From: Streptomyces sp. ALI-76-A
Lineage (GTDB): Bacteria; Actinomycetota; Actinomycetes; Streptomycetales; Streptomycetaceae
NCBI RefSeq assembly: GCF_030287445.1
Contig: NZ_JASVWB010000003.1
Span: 237,431-301,430 of the forward strand
Direction of reading: 5' to 3'
Length of the DNA: 64,000 nt
The notes under the pieces are model-generated. The model was not told the DNA's origin, did no database searches, and saw only the letters and a program-made list of their open reading frames with translations. How positions within the stretch are numbered: the stretch's first letter is position 1; every line of letters starts with the position of its first letter. The translations under genes were made by a program, and so were the position numbers. Shown in pieces: positions 21,146 through 33,174 of this stretch.

Positions 21146-24100
21146 GTGGAGGATGTCGACAAGCTCCGGTCCTATCTGCGTCGTGCCGTCGGCGACGCGC
21201 AGCACCTGCGTGAGCGCGTGCGCGAGCTCGAGGAGTCCGCGCGTGAGCCCATCGCGGTCGTGGGGGTGGGGTGTCGCTTCCCGGGTGGGGTGACGTCCCC
21301 CGAGGGACTGTGGGGCCTGGTGTCCGACGGCGTGGACGCGGTGGGCGACTTCCCGTCGGACCGCGGCTGGGACGTGGAGGCGCTGTACGACCCGGACCCC
21401 GAGGCGCACGGGAAGACGTACACCCGCTCGGGCGGGTTCCTGCACGATCTGCCCGAGTTCGACGCGGAGTTCTTCGGCATCAGCCCGCGCGAGGCGCTGG
21501 CGATGGATCCGCAGCAGCGGCTGATGCTGGAGACGTCGTGGGAGGCGCTGGAGCGGGCGGGCATCGACCCGGCCCGGCTGCGGGGCACGCAGACCGGGGT
21601 GTTCACCGGGATCTACGGCGTCGACTACGGCCCCCGGATGGGCGGCGGCGCGGCCGGCGAGGTCGAGGGCTTCACCCTCACCGGGACCTACCTCAGCGTG
21701 GCCTCGGGCCGGGTGGCGTACGTGCTCGGTCTTCAGGGCCCGGCGGTGTCGACCGACACCGCGTGCTCGGCGTCGCTCGTCGCCGTCCACCAGGCCGTGC
21801 GGTCCCTGCGGTCCGGGGAGTGCACGCTGGCGCTGGCCGGCGGGGTGTCGACGCTGCCGACGCCGGGGATGTTCGTGGAGCTGTCCCGGCAGCGGGGGGT
21901 GTCGGTCGACGGGCGGTGCAAGGCGTTCGCGGAGGCGGCCGACGGCACCGGCTTCTCCGAGGGCGCGGGCGTACTGGTCCTGGAGCGGCTGTCGGACGCG
22001 CGGCGCAACGGGCGCCGCGTCTGGGCGGTGATCCGCGGCTCGGCGATCAACCAGGACGGCGCGTCGAACGGGCTGACCGCGCCGAACGGGCTGGCGCAGC
22101 AGCGGGTCGTCCGGGCGGCCCTGGCCGACGCGGACCTGACCGCCCGTGACGTGGACGCCGTGGAGGCGCACGGGACCGGCACGCGGCTGGGCGACCCGCT
22201 GGAGGCGGAGGCGCTGCTGGCCACCTACGGGCAGGACAGGGACCCGGGCAGCCCGCTGTGGCTGGGGTCGTTGAAGTCGAACATCGGCCATACGCAGGCG
22301 GCGGCCGGCGTCGGCGGCATGATCAAGATGATCATGGCGATGCGGCACGGGGTCATGCCCCGCACGCTGCACGTGGACCGTCCCTCGACGCACGTGGACT
22401 GGTCGGCCGGAGCGGTGGAACTGCTCACCGAGGCCCGCGACTGGCCGAACGCACCGGGCCGGCCCCGGCGCGCGGGCGTGTCGTCCTTCGGCATCAGCGG
22501 CACCAACGCCCACCTCATCCTGGAGCAGGCCCCCGAACCCGCCGAGGCCCCCGAACCCGCCGAGGCCCCCGAACCCGCCGAGACCTCCCGGGCCCCGCAG
22601 ACCCCCGAGGAGGCCCCCGGGCAGGACCGGGCCCCCGCCCGTGAGCCCGGCGTGCTGCCGTGGGTGCTGTCGGCGCGCTCCGAGCAGGCGCTGCGCGAGC
22701 AGGCGCTGCGGCTGCGCGACCACGTCGCCGCCGATGCCGCCGTGCCGCTCGCCGACGTCGGCCACGCGCTGGTGACGACGCGGTCGCTGTTCGAGCACCG
22801 CCAGGTGATCGTCGGCACCGACCGCGACGCCCTGCTCACCGCCCTGTCCGCCGTGGCCGCGGGCCACGAGCCCGGCTCCGCCCCAGCGGTGTCCGGCGTC
22901 GCCCGGCCGGTCGGCAAGACGGTGTTCGTCTTCCCCGGCCAGGGGGCCCAGTGGGTCGCGATGGGCCGGGAGCTGTGGGAGACCTCCCCGGTCTTCGCCG
23001 AGCAGCTGCGCGCCTGCGCCGAGGCGCTCGACCCGTGGGTGTCCTGGTCGCTGATCGACACCGTGTGCGCCGGACCCGACTCGGCCGACCTGGAGGACAT
23101 CGACGTCGTCCAGCCGGTGCTGTTCGCCGTGATGGTGTCGCTGGCCCGGGTGTGGCAGTCGCTGGGCGTGACCCCGGACGTGGTGATCGGCCACTCCCAG
23201 GGCGAGATCGCCGCCGCCTACATCGCCGGCGCCCTGACCCTGGAGGACGCGGCCAAGGTCGTGGCCCTGCGGTCCCGGCTGCTGGCCACCGTCGCCGGAC
23301 AGGGCAGCATGGCCGGGATCCTGCTGCCCGAACAGCGCGTGCGGGAACTGCTGGCGGGACAGGAGTCCCGGATCGGCATCGCCGCGGTGAACGGACCCGG
23401 CTCCACGACGGTCTCCGGCGAGACCGGGGCGGTCGAGGACCTGGTCGAGGCCTGCCGGGCCGAGGGCGCCCGCGCGCGGCTGATCAAGTCCAGCGTTCCC
23501 GGCCACTCGCCGCTGATGGACCGGTTCGCCGACCGGCTCCCGCGGGAGCTGGGCCGTATCACCCCGGCGCCCACGCCGGTCGAGATCTACTCCACGGTCA
23601 CCGGCCACCCGATCGACCCGACGGCGCTGGACGAGGCCTACTGGTACCGCAACCTGCGCGAACCGGTCCAGTTCGCGGCGGCGATGGGACGCCTGGTCGG
23701 GCAGGAGCCCGACAGCGCGGTCGTCGAACTCAGCCCGCACCCCCTTCTGGTGATGAACACGCAGGAGATGTTCGACACCACCCCCGGTGCCACCGGCTTC
23801 GTGGTGGGGTCCCTGCGCCGCGGCGAGGGCGGCCTCGCCCGGCTGTACCAGTCGGCGGCGGAGGCCTTCGTCGCGGGCGTCGAGGTGGCGTGGCAGGCGG
23901 CGTTCCCGGGCCGGGACGGCCGGTGGGCCGAGCTGCCCACGTACGCCTTCCAGCGGCAGCGCTACTGGCTGAACACCCCTCAGGAGACCACCACCGGCGC
24001 CACCTCGGACCACCCGCTGCTCGACGCCGTGGTCGATCTGCCCGCCGGTGTTGAGGGCGGCGGAGTGGTGGGCGGCGGACGCCTGTCGCTGGAGCGCCAC

Positions 24101-26737
24101 CCCTGGCTCGCCGAGCACGTGGTCCACGGCGCCCACCTGGTGCCGGCGACCGTACCGGTGGAGCTGGCGGCGTGGGCCGCGCACAAGGCCGGGTTCGACA
24201 CCGTCGACGACCTCACCCTGGAGACCCCGCTGGTGCTGTCCCGCACGGCCGAGCGGGAGATCCGCGTCGTGCTCGACGGCACGGGCGCCGTCAGCGTGCA
24301 CTCGCGCGGCGAGGGCGAGACCGCGTGGACGCGCAACGCCGTCGGCACCGTCGGCGCCTCGGCACCCGCTCAGGACTCCCTCACCGCCTGGCCCCCGCCG
24401 GGCGCCACCCCGGTGCCGGTCGAGCAGGAGTACGCCCGGCTGGCCGCCCTCGGCTTCGACCACGGGCCCCTGTTCCGCGGCCTGAAGGCGGTGTGGCGCC
24501 AGGGCGGCACCCTGTTCGCGGAGGTCGAACTGCCCGCCGCCGGCGGCACCGGCCAGGACCGGTTCCGGATCCACCCGGCGCTGCTGCACACCGCGCTGCT
24601 CCCGGCCGGCCCGGGCGGGTCCGCCGACGCCTCCCTGCCCGAGGGCCGGCTGCCCCACCGCGCCACCGGCATCCGGCTCGGCTCCGCCCGGCCGGCCGCG
24701 CTGCGCGTGCGGCTCGCGCCGGCGGGCGAGAACACGCTGTCCGTGACCCTCGCCGACGACCGCGGCACCCCCGTCGGCGGCATCGCGTCGCTGACCCTGC
24801 GCCCCGCGGACGTCGGGCAGCTCACCGCGCTGGGCTTCGACCACCAGGACGCGCTGTTCCGCCTGGACTGGGACCCCGTGTCCGCCCCGGCCGGGACGGC
24901 GACGGGCGCCTACGCGGTGCTGGGCACGCCCGCGTTCCCCGCGCCCGGCGCGGCGGTCTTCGCCTCCCTCGGCGAACTCGCCGCCGCCGACGGCCCCGTA
25001 CCGCCGGTCGTCCTCGCCGCCGTGGACCGCGCGGACCCGGACGGCAAGGACACGCCCGCCGCCGTCGAGCACGTCCTGCACCAGGTGCTGCACCGGACCC
25101 GGGACTGGCTGTCCGACGACCGCTTCGCCGAGTCGCGGCTGGTCGTCGTCACCCGGGGCGCGTTCCACGACGGGCAGGTGCCCCGCCCCGACCCGGCGGC
25201 AGCCGCCGTCTGGGGGTTCGTGCGCAGCGCTCAGACCGAGAACCCGGGCCGGTTCACGCTCGTGGACACCGACGACCAGCCCGCCTCGTGGGCCCTCCTG
25301 CCGGCGGCGGCCACCACCGGAGAGGACCAGCTCAGGATCCGCGCCGGCGCCCTGACCACCCCGCGGCTGGCCCGCGCCGACGGCGGCTCCCGCGCCGGGG
25401 ACGCGCCCGCCCTCGGCTCCGGGACGGTGCTCGTCACGGGCGGCACCAGCGGCCTGGGCGCCCTGCTCGCCCGGCACCTGGTGGACCGGCACGGCGTGCG
25501 CCGGCTGCTGCTGACCAGCAGGCGGGGTCCGGCGGCCCCGGAGGCGGCCGGACTGGCCGCGGAACTGACCGGGGCGGGCGCGCACGTCGACATCGCGGCC
25601 TGCGACGTCACCAGCCGGGACTCCGTCGCCGCGCTGCTGGCCGCCGTACCGGACGAACACCCGCTGACGGCGGTGGTCCACTGCGCCGGGGTGCTGGACG
25701 ACGGGGTCGTCGAGGCGCTGACCGAGGACCGCCTGGACGCGGTCCTCGCCCCGAAGGTGCGCGGTGCCTGGCACCTGCACGAGCTGACCCGGCCGCTGGA
25801 CCTGTCCGCGTTCGTGCTGTTCTCCTCCGTGGCGAGCGTCCTCGGCACGGCCGGGCAGGCCAACTACGCGGCGGCCAACGCGTTCCTCAACGGCCTCGCG
25901 GACGCCCGCCGGGCCGACGGGCTGCCCGCCACCGCCCTGTGCTGGGGCTTCTGGGCGCAGCGCAGCGAGATGAGCGCCGACCTGGACGACACCGACCTCG
26001 TGCGCCTGCAACGCCAGGGCGTGCTGCCGATGTCCACGCAGGAGGGGCTCGCGCTGTTCGACGCGGCGGTCTCGGTGGACGGCGAGCCGGTCCTGGTGCC
26101 CGCGCGGCTGAACCTCGCGGCGCGGGCCGGCCACCTCGGCTCGCCGCTCCTGCGCGGCCTCACCGGGACGCCCGCCGCTCCGCAGGGCCGGGAGAGCGCC
26201 GACGGCTCGCTCGCCCAGACGCTGGCGTCACTGCCGCCGGCCGACGCCGAGGCGGCGCTGCTCGACGCCGTCCGGGCCCAGACCGCGACCGTCCTCGGTC
26301 ACGCCGACTCCGCGCGCATCGGCCCCTCGGTGGCCTTCAAGGAACTCGGCATCGACTCGCTCACGGCGCTGGAGCTGCGCAACAAACTGGCCGCGGTGAC
26401 CGGTCTGAAGCTGCCCGCCACGCTCGTGTTCGACCACCCCAGCCCCAGCGGCCTCGCCCGGTTCCTGACCGAGAGGATCGCGCCCGGCGCCGCGGCCGGG
26501 CCGCAGTCCCCGGCCACGCACCTGGTCAAGGAGATCGAGGGCCTGGGCGCCCGGCTCCAGGACGCCTTCGCCGAACTCGCGGCGGAGGAGCGGACCACCA
26601 TTTCCACACTGCTCGGCGAACTGCACGGCCGAGTCCGTTCGTCGGCGAGCGCCGCGGCACCGGCCGGTATCGCCGACCAGATCAGTTCGGCCTCGGCGGG
26701 AGAGCTTCTCGCGCTGCTGGACAAGGAACTCGGCTAG
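21146..26737 (+). CDS. PKS module KS-AT-DH(inactive)-KR-ACP, unusual extender
   Basis: 1,863 residues; GTG follows GGGGGAGG. An N-terminal coiled-coil docking segment is followed by KS (DTACSAS), AT (GHSQG), DH, KR and ACP. The AT selectivity motif is VPGH near residue 784, neither HAFH (malonyl) nor YASH (methylmalonyl), so a larger alkylmalonyl unit is likely. The DH keeps HxxxGxxxxP, but the second catalytic motif reads [10 protein letters not shown], with His for the Asp, and YGP is HGP; it should not dehydrate. The KR looks active ([11 protein letters not shown] of B type, Ser and NYAAAN). The module should therefore leave a beta-hydroxyl. A ~90-residue helical tail forms the C-terminal docking domain. 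Confidence 0.95.
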   Translation: MEDVDKLRSYLRRAVGDAQHLRERVRELEESAREPIAVVGVGCRFPGGVTSPEGLWGLVSDGVDAVGDFPSDRGWDVEALYDPDPEAHGKTYTRSGGFLHDLPEFDAEFFGISPREALAMDPQQRLMLETSWEALERAGIDPARLRGTQTGVFTGIYGVDYGPRMGGGAAGEVEGFTLTGTYLSVASGRVAYVLGLQGPAVSTDTACSASLVAVHQAVRSLRSGECTLALAGGVSTLPTPGMFVELSRQRGVSVDGRCKAFAEAADGTGFSEGAGVLVLERLSDARRNGRRVWAVIRGSAINQDGASNGLTAPNGLAQQRVVRAALADADLTARDVDAVEAHGTGTRLGDPLEAEALLATYGQDRDPGSPLWLGSLKSNIGHTQAAAGVGGMIKMIMAMRHGVMPRTLHVDRPSTHVDWSAGAVELLTEARDWPNAPGRPRRAGVSSFGISGTNAHLILEQAPEPAEAPEPAEAPEPAETSRAPQTPEEAPGQDRAPAREPGVLPWVLSARSEQALREQALRLRDHVAADAAVPLADVGHALVTTRSLFEHRQVIVGTDRDALLTALSAVAAGHEPGSAPAVSGVARPVGKTVFVFPGQGAQWVAMGRELWETSPVFAEQLRACAEALDPWVSWSLIDTVCAGPDSADLEDIDVVQPVLFAVMVSLARVWQSLGVTPDVVIGHSQGEIAAAYIAGALTLEDAAKVVALRSRLLATVAGQGSMAGILLPEQRVRELLAGQESRIGIAAVNGPGSTTVSGETGAVEDLVEACRAEGARARLIKSSVPGHSPLMDRFADRLPRELGRITPAPTPVEIYSTVTGHPIDPTALDEAYWYRNLREPVQFAAAMGRLVGQEPDSAVVELSPHPLLVMNTQEMFDTTPGATGFVVGSLRRGEGGLARLYQSAAEAFVAGVEVAWQAAFPGRDGRWAELPTYAFQRQRYWLNTPQETTTGATSDHPLLDAVVDLPAGVEGGGVVGGGRLSLERHPWLAEHVVHGAHLVPATVPVELAAWAAHKAGFDTVDDLTLETPLVLSRTAEREIRVVLDGTGAVSVHSRGEGETAWTRNAVGTVGASAPAQDSLTAWPPPGATPVPVEQEYARLAALGFDHGPLFRGLKAVWRQGGTLFAEVELPAAGGTGQDRFRIHPALLHTALLPAGPGGSADASLPEGRLPHRATGIRLGSARPAALRVRLAPAGENTLSVTLADDRGTPVGGIASLTLRPADVGQLTALGFDHQDALFRLDWDPVSAPAGTATGAYAVLGTPAFPAPGAAVFASLGELAAADGPVPPVVLAAVDRADPDGKDTPAAVEHVLHQVLHRTRDWLSDDRFAESRLVVVTRGAFHDGQVPRPDPAAAAVWGFVRSAQTENPGRFTLVDTDDQPASWALLPAAATTGEDQLRIRAGALTTPRLARADGGSRAGDAPALGSGTVLVTGGTSGLGALLARHLVDRHGVRRLLLTSRRGPAAPEAAGLAAELTGAGAHVDIAACDVTSRDSVAALLAAVPDEHPLTAVVHCAGVLDDGVVEALTEDRLDAVLAPKVRGAWHLHELTRPLDLSAFVLFSSVASVLGTAGQANYAAANAFLNGLADARRADGLPATALCWGFWAQRSEMSADLDDTDLVRLQRQGVLPMSTQEGLALFDAAVSVDGEPVLVPARLNLAARAGHLGSPLLRGLTGTPAAPQGRESADGSLAQTLASLPPADAEAALLDAVRAQTATVLGHADSARIGPSVAFKELGIDSLTALELRNKLAAVTGLKLPATLVFDHPSPSGLARFLTERIAPGAAAGPQSPATHLVKEIEGLGARLQDAFAELAAEERTTISTLLGELHGRVRSSASAAAPAGIADQISSASAGELLALLDKELG
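22529..22582 (+). repeat. Three tandem 18-base repeats in the KS-AT linker
   Basis: Three identical 18-base copies at 22,529, 22,547 and 22,565 encode repeated A-P-E-P-A-E in the linker between KS and AT. They stay in frame and only lengthen a Pro/Glu-rich linker; slippage is the probable origin. Confidence 0.9.
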
Positions 26738-26746
26738 GGAGAAGCC

Positions 26747-29700
26747 ATGACGAACGACAACAACGCCGACGTTCTCGACTACCTCAAGCGGACGTCGATC
26801 GAGCTGATCGAGACCCGCAAGCGCCTCCAGGAGCTGACCGACGCCGCCGCCGAGCCCATCGCGGTGGTGGGCGTCGCCTGCCGCTTCCCGGGCGGGGCGG
26901 CGTCCCCCGAGGAGCTGTGGGAGCTGGTGCGGTCGGGCGCGGACGTCGTGTCGGACCTCCCGCAGGACCGCCACTGGGACGTGGAGAACCTGTACGACCC
27001 CGACCCCGACCGGCCGAACAGCTGCTCCGCCCGCGCGGGCGGGTTCCTGTACGACGCGGGCGACTTCGACGCCGAGTTCTTCGGGATCAGCCCGCGCGAG
27101 GCACTGGCCGCCGACCCGCAGCACCGGCTGCTCCTGGAGACCTCCTGGGAGTCCCTGGAACGCGCCGGCATCGACCCGCACTCCCTGCGCGGCAGCGACA
27201 CCGGCGTCTTCGCGGGCCTGGCCTACTTCGGGTACGGCAACCACTTCGTCACCCCCGAGGCCATCGCGGGCTACGCGCAGACCGGCTCCCTGCTGAGCGT
27301 GGCGTCCGGGCGCGTGTCGTACGCCCTGGGCCTGGAGGGCCCGGCGGTGTCGACCGAGACCGCGTGCTCGTCGTCGCTGGTGACGGTGCACCAGGCGGTG
27401 CAGTCGCTGCGGCAGGGCGAGTGCGGCCTGGCCCTGGCCGGCGGCGTCACCGTCATGGGGACCACGCAGGTGCTGCGGGAGATGACCCGGCTGCGGGGCC
27501 TGGCGGCGGACGGCCGGTGCAAGGCGTTCGCGGACGCCGCGGACGGCGCCGGCTTCTCCGAGGGGGTCGGCGTGCTGGTCCTGGAGCGGCTCTCGGACGC
27601 GCGGCGCAACGGCCGCCGCGTCTGGGCGGTCATCCGGGGCTCGGCGATCAACCAGGACGGCGCGTCCAACGGGCTGACCGCCCCCAACGGCCCGGCGCAG
27701 CAGCGGGTGATCCGGGCGGCGCTCGCCAACGCCCGGGTGAGGGCGGGCGACGTGGACGTGGTCGAGGCGCACGGGACCGGCACGACCCTGGGCGACCCCA
27801 TCGAGGCACAGGCGCTGCTGGCCACCTACGGGCAGGAACGGGACCCGGGCAGCCCGCTGTGGCTGGGGTCGCTGAAGTCGAACATCGGCCACGCGCAGGC
27901 GGCGGCCGGCGTCGGCGGCATCATCAAGATGATCATGGCGATGCGGCACGGGGTCATGCCCCGCACGCTGCACATCGACCGTCCCTCGACGCACGTGGAC
28001 TGGTCGGCCGGAGCGGTGGAACTGCTCACCGAGGCCCGCGACTGGCCGAACGCACCGGGCCGGCCCCGCCGCGCGGGCGTGTCCGCCTTCGGCGTCAGCG
28101 GCACCAACGCGCACGTGATCCTCGAAGAGGCCCCCGAGGAGGAGGCGCCCCCCACCCCCGGGCCGGTGCCCGGCGCCCTCGTGCCGTGGGTCGTCTCCGC
28201 GCGCTCGGAGCAGGCGCTGCGGGCCCAGGCGCGGAACCTGCGCGACCTCGCCGCCGCCGACACCGACCTGGACCTCGCCGACGCCGGCTGGTCGCTGGTG
28301 TCCGGCCGGGCACGGCTCGAACACCGAGCCGTGGTGCTCGGGCACGACCGGGACGACCTGCTCGGCGGCCTGACGGCGCTGGCCGCGGGCGAGGAGTCGG
28401 CCGCGGTGGTGCGCGGCGTCGCCGGTGAACCCGGCGGCCGCGTCTTCATGTTCCCCGGGCAGGGCGCGCAGTGGGCCGGCGCGGCGGGCCCGCTGTACGA
28501 GGCCTTCCCCGTCTTCGCCGAGGCCCTCGACGAGGTGTGCGCGCACTTCGACGCGCACCTCCCCTTCGCGCTGAAGCCCCTGCTGTTCGCCGCCGACCCC
28601 GCGGAGCGCGAGCGGACGGACGTCGCGCAGCCCGCGCTGTTCGCCCTCCAGGTCGCCCTCTACCGGCTCCTGACCCGGTACTGCCCGGCGCCGGACCACC
28701 TGATCGGCCACTCCGTCGGCGAGATCGCCGCCGCGCACGTCTCCGGTGCGCTCGGCCTCGAGGCGGCGACCCGCCTCGTGGCCGCCCGCGGACGGACCAT
28801 GCAGACGGTCACCGAGCGGGGTGCCATGCTGGCCGCACGCCTCCCGGAGGCCGCGGCGGCCGCCCTGCTCGGCGCGTACGACCGCGTCGGCCTCGCCGCC
28901 GTCAACGGCCCCGAGTCGGTGGTGTTCTCGGGCCTGCGCGAGCAGGTCCACGCCCTGCGCGACCGGCTCCTGGCCGACGGCAGGTCGGCCAAGCTCCTCC
29001 CGGTCGACCACGCCTTCCACTCCCCGCTGATGGAGCCGGTCCTGGACGACTTCGCGGCCGCGCTCGGCGAACTGCCCGCGGGCACGCCGGCCCTCCCCGT
29101 CGTCTCCACCCTGCTGGGCCGCGAGGCCACCGCCGAGGAGCTGACGTCCGCCGGGCACTGGGTGCGCCACGTCCGCGAACCCGTCCGCTTCCACGACGCG
29201 GTGGAGCACGCCCGCGCGGCCGGCGCCGACGTCTTCGTCGAGGTCGGCCCCGGCGCGACCCTCACCGGCCTCACCAAGGACGCCTTCGCCGGCGCCGGCG
29301 TCGACGACGCGCTGGTCGTCCCGGCGTCCCGGCGGGACCGCGAGGCGGCCCGGGCGCTGGCCGGCGCCCTGGCCGAACTGCACGTGCGGGGCGTCCCGGT
29401 CGACTGGGCCGCCCTGTTCGGGACGCGCCGGCAGGTCGACCTGCCGACGTACGCCTTCCAGCGGCAGCGGTACTGGCTGGACCTCCTGGCCGGGATGGGC
29501 TCGGCGGACGTGGCCTCGGCCGGCCTGACGGCGCCGGACCACCCGCTGCTGGGCGCCGTCGTGGACCACCCCGGCACCGACGAGGTCGTGTTCACCGGCC
29601 TGTGGTCCCTGAAGACCCACGACTGGCTGGCCGGTCACACCGTGTTCGGCGCGGTCGTCGTCCCGGCGACGGCCTACCTGGACCTGGCCCTGACGGCGGG

Positions 29701-32700
29701 CGAGCACGTCGGGCGGGCCGCGCTGGAGGACCTCACCCTGGAAGTGCCGCTGATCCTCCCCGAGACGGGCGACGTGCGGGTGCGGGTCGTCGTCGGCGCG
29801 GCGGACGGCACGGGACGCCGCTCGCTGGAGGTGTACTCACGCCCCGGCGAGGACGCCCGCACGGTCGGCGGCTGGACCCGCCACGCCCTGGGCACCCTGG
29901 CCCCGGACACCGCGCCGGCCGGCGACGCCGCCGGACCGCTCACCGTCTGGCCGCCGGCCGGCGCGAGCCGGATCACCCTCGACGGCCTCTACGACGCCTT
30001 CGCCGACGCCGGGTTCGACTACGGCCCCGCCTTCCGCGGACTGCGGGAGGTGTGGCGCCACGGCGACGACCTCTTCGCCCTCGCGACCCTTCCGGAGAGC
30101 GCCGGGACGGGCGCCTTCGCCCTGCACCCGGCGCTGATGGACACCGTGCTGCACGCGTCGGTGGCCGGCGGTGTCATCGAGGTGACGGGCGACCAGGGCC
30201 GGATGCCCTTCGCGTGGGCCGGCGCCCGCCTGTCCGGCGCGTGCGGCCCGACCGTCCGGGTCCGGCTCACGCCGGCCGGCCAGGACGCCGTGTCGCTGAC
30301 GGTCGCCGGCGAGGACGGCCGGGAGATCGCCTCCGTCGCCTCCCTGACGTTCCGGCCGGCGAGCGCCGAGCAGGTGCGCTCGGCGCTCGGCGGGCGGGAG
30401 CAGCCGCTGTACGAGGTGCGGTGGCGCCCGGTTCCGCAGGGCGAGCCGGCCCACCGCCCCGGGCGGTGGGGCGTCGTCGGCGCGGACACCGGCCTGGCCT
30501 CACGGCTCCTGCGGGCGGGCGGCGACCGGTCCACGGCCTACGCCTCCCTCGACGAGATCCGCCCGGGGGACGCTCCCGCGCACCTCGTCCTGTGCCCGGA
30601 CGACCGCACCGCCGGCGGATCCGATCCGCTCACCGCGGTCGGCGCCGCCGACCGGCACGCCCTGGACCAGGTCCAGCGGTTCCTCGCCGAGGAGGCGTGC
30701 GCCGGATCCACGCTGGTGGTGCTCACCCGCCTGGCGCTGGACACCGGCGCGGGGGAGCGCGTCGAAAGCCTCCCCGGTGCGTCCGTGTGGGGCCTGATCC
30801 GGTCCGCCCAGACCGAACACCCCGGCAGGTTCCGGCTGGTGGACATCGACGACGAGGAGACCTCCTGGGCGGCCCTGCCCGACGCGCTCGCCCTCGGCGA
30901 GGAACAACTGGCGCTGCGCGGCGGTACGTTCCTCGTCCCCCGCCTCGCCCCGGCCACGCCGGCGGACCAGCGGCTCGCCCCCGCGCCGGACGGCCCGCAC
31001 CGGCTGGACATCCCGGACAAGGGCACGCTGGAGAACCTGACCTGGGTGCCCTGCCCGGAGGCGCAGGCGCCCCTGGAGAGCGGCCAGGTCCGCATCGCCG
31101 TGCAGGCCGCCGGGCTCAACTTCCGCGACGTCACCATCGCCCTGGGCCTGGTGGAGCGGACGGCCATCGACGCCGGCATCGGCAGCGAGGGCTCCGGTGT
31201 CGTCCTGGAGGTGGCGGACGACGTCACCGCGTTCGCGCCGGGCGACCGGGTGACCGGCATCTTCACCGGCGCCTTCGGCCCCGTGGCCGTGGCCGACCAC
31301 CGCCTGCTCACCGCCGTCCCCGACGGCTGGAGCCACGCCGAGGCGGCGTCCATGCCGAGCACCTTCCTCACCGCCTACTACGCCCTCTTCCACGTCACCC
31401 GGCTCCGCGAGGGACAGCGGATCCTCATCCACGCCGCGGCCGGCGGCGTCGGCATGGCCGCCGTCCAGCTCGCCCGGCACGTCGGCGCCGAGATCTACGC
31501 GACCGCGAGCCCCGCCAAGTGGCCCGTCCTGCGCGGTCTGGGACTGGACGACGCGCACCTGGCGTCCTCCCGTGACCTGGAGTTCGCCGAGAAGTTCCGC
31601 GCCACCACGGACGGCCGGGGCGTGGACGTCGTCCTGAACTCCCTCGCGCACGCCCACGTCGACGCCTCGCTGACACTGCTGCCCGAGGGCGGCCACTTCA
31701 TCGAGATGGGCAAGACCGACATCCGCGACCCCCGGCAGGTGGCGGCCGGCCACCCCGGCGTCACCTACGACGCGTTCGACCTGTACGCGGCCGGCCCGGA
31801 CGTCATCCAGGCGATGTTCCGCGACGTCATGGCCCTGTTCGCCGACGGGCGGGTGGACCTGACACCGGTGTCCGTCCGCGACATCCGCGACGCGCGCCGG
31901 ACCTTCCGCGACATGAGCCAGGGCCGCCACGTCGGCAAGCTCGTCCTCGACGTCGGCGGCGGCTTCGGCGGCGGCACCGTGCTGGTCACCGGCGGCACCG
32001 GGGGAGTGGGTTCCCTCGTGGCGCGGCACCTCGTCACCGAACACGGGGTGCGCTCCCTGGTGCTGGCCAGCCGCCGCGGACCGGCCGCCGACGGCGCCGA
32101 CGGGCTGGTCGCGGAACTCCGCGGCGCGGGTGCCGAGGTCCGCGTCGTGGCCTGCGACATCGCCGACCGCGCCGCCGTGGCGGACCTGCTCGCCGACATG
32201 CCCCCGCGGTACCCGCTGACGGCGGTCGTGCACGCGGCGGGCGTGCTGGCGGACGGCACCGTGGAGTCGCTGACCGCGCAGAGCGTCGAGCGGGTGCTGC
32301 GCGCCAAGGCCGGCGGCGCCATCGTCCTGCACGAACTGACCCGGGACCGCCCGCTGTCGGCGTTCGTGCAGTTCTCCGCCCTCGCGGGCACGCTCGGCAC
32401 CGCGGGACAGGCGAACTACGCCGCCGCCAACGCCTTCCTGGACGGCCTGGCGGCGCAGCGCAGGGCGTCCGGCCTGGCCGGCACCTCGCTGTGCTGGGGC
32501 TGGTGGGAGCAGAGCAGCGGCATGACCGGGGACCTGGACGAGGCGGACCTGGTACGGCTGCGCCGGATGGGCATCACCGCGATGCCGACACCCGAGGCGC
32601 TGGCCCTGTTCGACGCGGCGTGCGCCAACGGCAGGGCGGTCCTCGTCCCGGCCCGGGTGGACGTCGCCGCGCTGCGCGGCAGGACCGGTACGGACCTGCC

Positions 32701-33169
32701 GCCGCTGCTGCGCGACCTCGTCGAGGCCCGCCGCCCCCGCCGCGGCCGGGCGGAGACGGCCGGGGACGACGGTGCCCGCGGCCTGGCCGCCCTGCTGGCC
32801 GGCCTGCCGGCCGACGAGACGCAGACGGCCGCCCTGGACTGGCTCCGCGACCAGGTCGCCCTCGTGCTCGGCCACCCCTCCGGCGCGTCCGTCGACGCCG
32901 ACCAGGCGTTCACCCAGCTCGGCTTCGACTCGCTGACCTCGGTCGAACTGTGCAACCGCCTGTCGTCCCGGACCGGACTGCGCCTGCCGACCACCCTCGT
33001 CTTCAGCTACCCGACCCCGCGCGAACTGAGCGGGCACCTCGTCGGCCTGCTGCGCCCGGAACCGGAACCCCACCCGGACATCGAGGCGGGCGGGCTGATC
33101 GAGGTGGAGGAACTGTCCGACCTGGATCTGGAAGCACTGGTCGACCTGGCTCTGGATGAGAAGAGGTAA
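26747..33169 (+). CDS. PKS module KS-AT-DH-ER-KR-ACP, fully reducing, malonyl
   Basis: 2,140 residues, nine bases after the previous gene. KS (ETACSSSLV), AT (GHSVG; HAFH near residue 754, the malonyl type), DH ([10 protein letters not shown] and [10 protein letters not shown], both catalytic residues present, GFDYGPAF intact), ER ([19 protein letters not shown]), KR ([20 protein letters not shown]) and ACP (LGFDSLTS). All reductive domains look active, so this step should leave a methylene. An acidic C-terminal tail ([21 protein letters not shown]) is the docking peptide for the next protein. The KS-AT boundary DNA is almost identical to that of the preceding gene. Confidence 0.95.
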   Translation: MTNDNNADVLDYLKRTSIELIETRKRLQELTDAAAEPIAVVGVACRFPGGAASPEELWELVRSGADVVSDLPQDRHWDVENLYDPDPDRPNSCSARAGGFLYDAGDFDAEFFGISPREALAADPQHRLLLETSWESLERAGIDPHSLRGSDTGVFAGLAYFGYGNHFVTPEAIAGYAQTGSLLSVASGRVSYALGLEGPAVSTETACSSSLVTVHQAVQSLRQGECGLALAGGVTVMGTTQVLREMTRLRGLAADGRCKAFADAADGAGFSEGVGVLVLERLSDARRNGRRVWAVIRGSAINQDGASNGLTAPNGPAQQRVIRAALANARVRAGDVDVVEAHGTGTTLGDPIEAQALLATYGQERDPGSPLWLGSLKSNIGHAQAAAGVGGIIKMIMAMRHGVMPRTLHIDRPSTHVDWSAGAVELLTEARDWPNAPGRPRRAGVSAFGVSGTNAHVILEEAPEEEAPPTPGPVPGALVPWVVSARSEQALRAQARNLRDLAAADTDLDLADAGWSLVSGRARLEHRAVVLGHDRDDLLGGLTALAAGEESAAVVRGVAGEPGGRVFMFPGQGAQWAGAAGPLYEAFPVFAEALDEVCAHFDAHLPFALKPLLFAADPAERERTDVAQPALFALQVALYRLLTRYCPAPDHLIGHSVGEIAAAHVSGALGLEAATRLVAARGRTMQTVTERGAMLAARLPEAAAAALLGAYDRVGLAAVNGPESVVFSGLREQVHALRDRLLADGRSAKLLPVDHAFHSPLMEPVLDDFAAALGELPAGTPALPVVSTLLGREATAEELTSAGHWVRHVREPVRFHDAVEHARAAGADVFVEVGPGATLTGLTKDAFAGAGVDDALVVPASRRDREAARALAGALAELHVRGVPVDWAALFGTRRQVDLPTYAFQRQRYWLDLLAGMGSADVASAGLTAPDHPLLGAVVDHPGTDEVVFTGLWSLKTHDWLAGHTVFGAVVVPATAYLDLALTAGEHVGRAALEDLTLEVPLILPETGDVRVRVVVGAADGTGRRSLEVYSRPGEDARTVGGWTRHALGTLAPDTAPAGDAAGPLTVWPPAGASRITLDGLYDAFADAGFDYGPAFRGLREVWRHGDDLFALATLPESAGTGAFALHPALMDTVLHASVAGGVIEVTGDQGRMPFAWAGARLSGACGPTVRVRLTPAGQDAVSLTVAGEDGREIASVASLTFRPASAEQVRSALGGREQPLYEVRWRPVPQGEPAHRPGRWGVVGADTGLASRLLRAGGDRSTAYASLDEIRPGDAPAHLVLCPDDRTAGGSDPLTAVGAADRHALDQVQRFLAEEACAGSTLVVLTRLALDTGAGERVESLPGASVWGLIRSAQTEHPGRFRLVDIDDEETSWAALPDALALGEEQLALRGGTFLVPRLAPATPADQRLAPAPDGPHRLDIPDKGTLENLTWVPCPEAQAPLESGQVRIAVQAAGLNFRDVTIALGLVERTAIDAGIGSEGSGVVLEVADDVTAFAPGDRVTGIFTGAFGPVAVADHRLLTAVPDGWSHAEAASMPSTFLTAYYALFHVTRLREGQRILIHAAAGGVGMAAVQLARHVGAEIYATASPAKWPVLRGLGLDDAHLASSRDLEFAEKFRATTDGRGVDVVLNSLAHAHVDASLTLLPEGGHFIEMGKTDIRDPRQVAAGHPGVTYDAFDLYAAGPDVIQAMFRDVMALFADGRVDLTPVSVRDIRDARRTFRDMSQGRHVGKLVLDVGGGFGGGTVLVTGGTGGVGSLVARHLVTEHGVRSLVLASRRGPAADGADGLVAELRGAGAEVRVVACDIADRAAVADLLADMPPRYPLTAVVHAAGVLADGTVESLTAQSVERVLRAKAGGAIVLHELTRDRPLSAFVQFSALAGTLGTAGQANYAAANAFLDGLAAQRRASGLAGTSLCWGWWEQSSGMTGDLDEADLVRLRRMGITAMPTPEALALFDAACANGRAVLVPARVDVAALRGRTGTDLPPLLRDLVEARRPRRGRAETAGDDGARGLAALLAGLPADETQTAALDWLRDQVALVLGHPSGASVDADQAFTQLGFDSLTSVELCNRLSSRTGLRLPTTLVFSYPTPRELSGHLVGLLRPEPEPHPDIEAGGLIEVEELSDLDLEALVDLALDEKR

Positions 33170-33174
33170 GTGAG

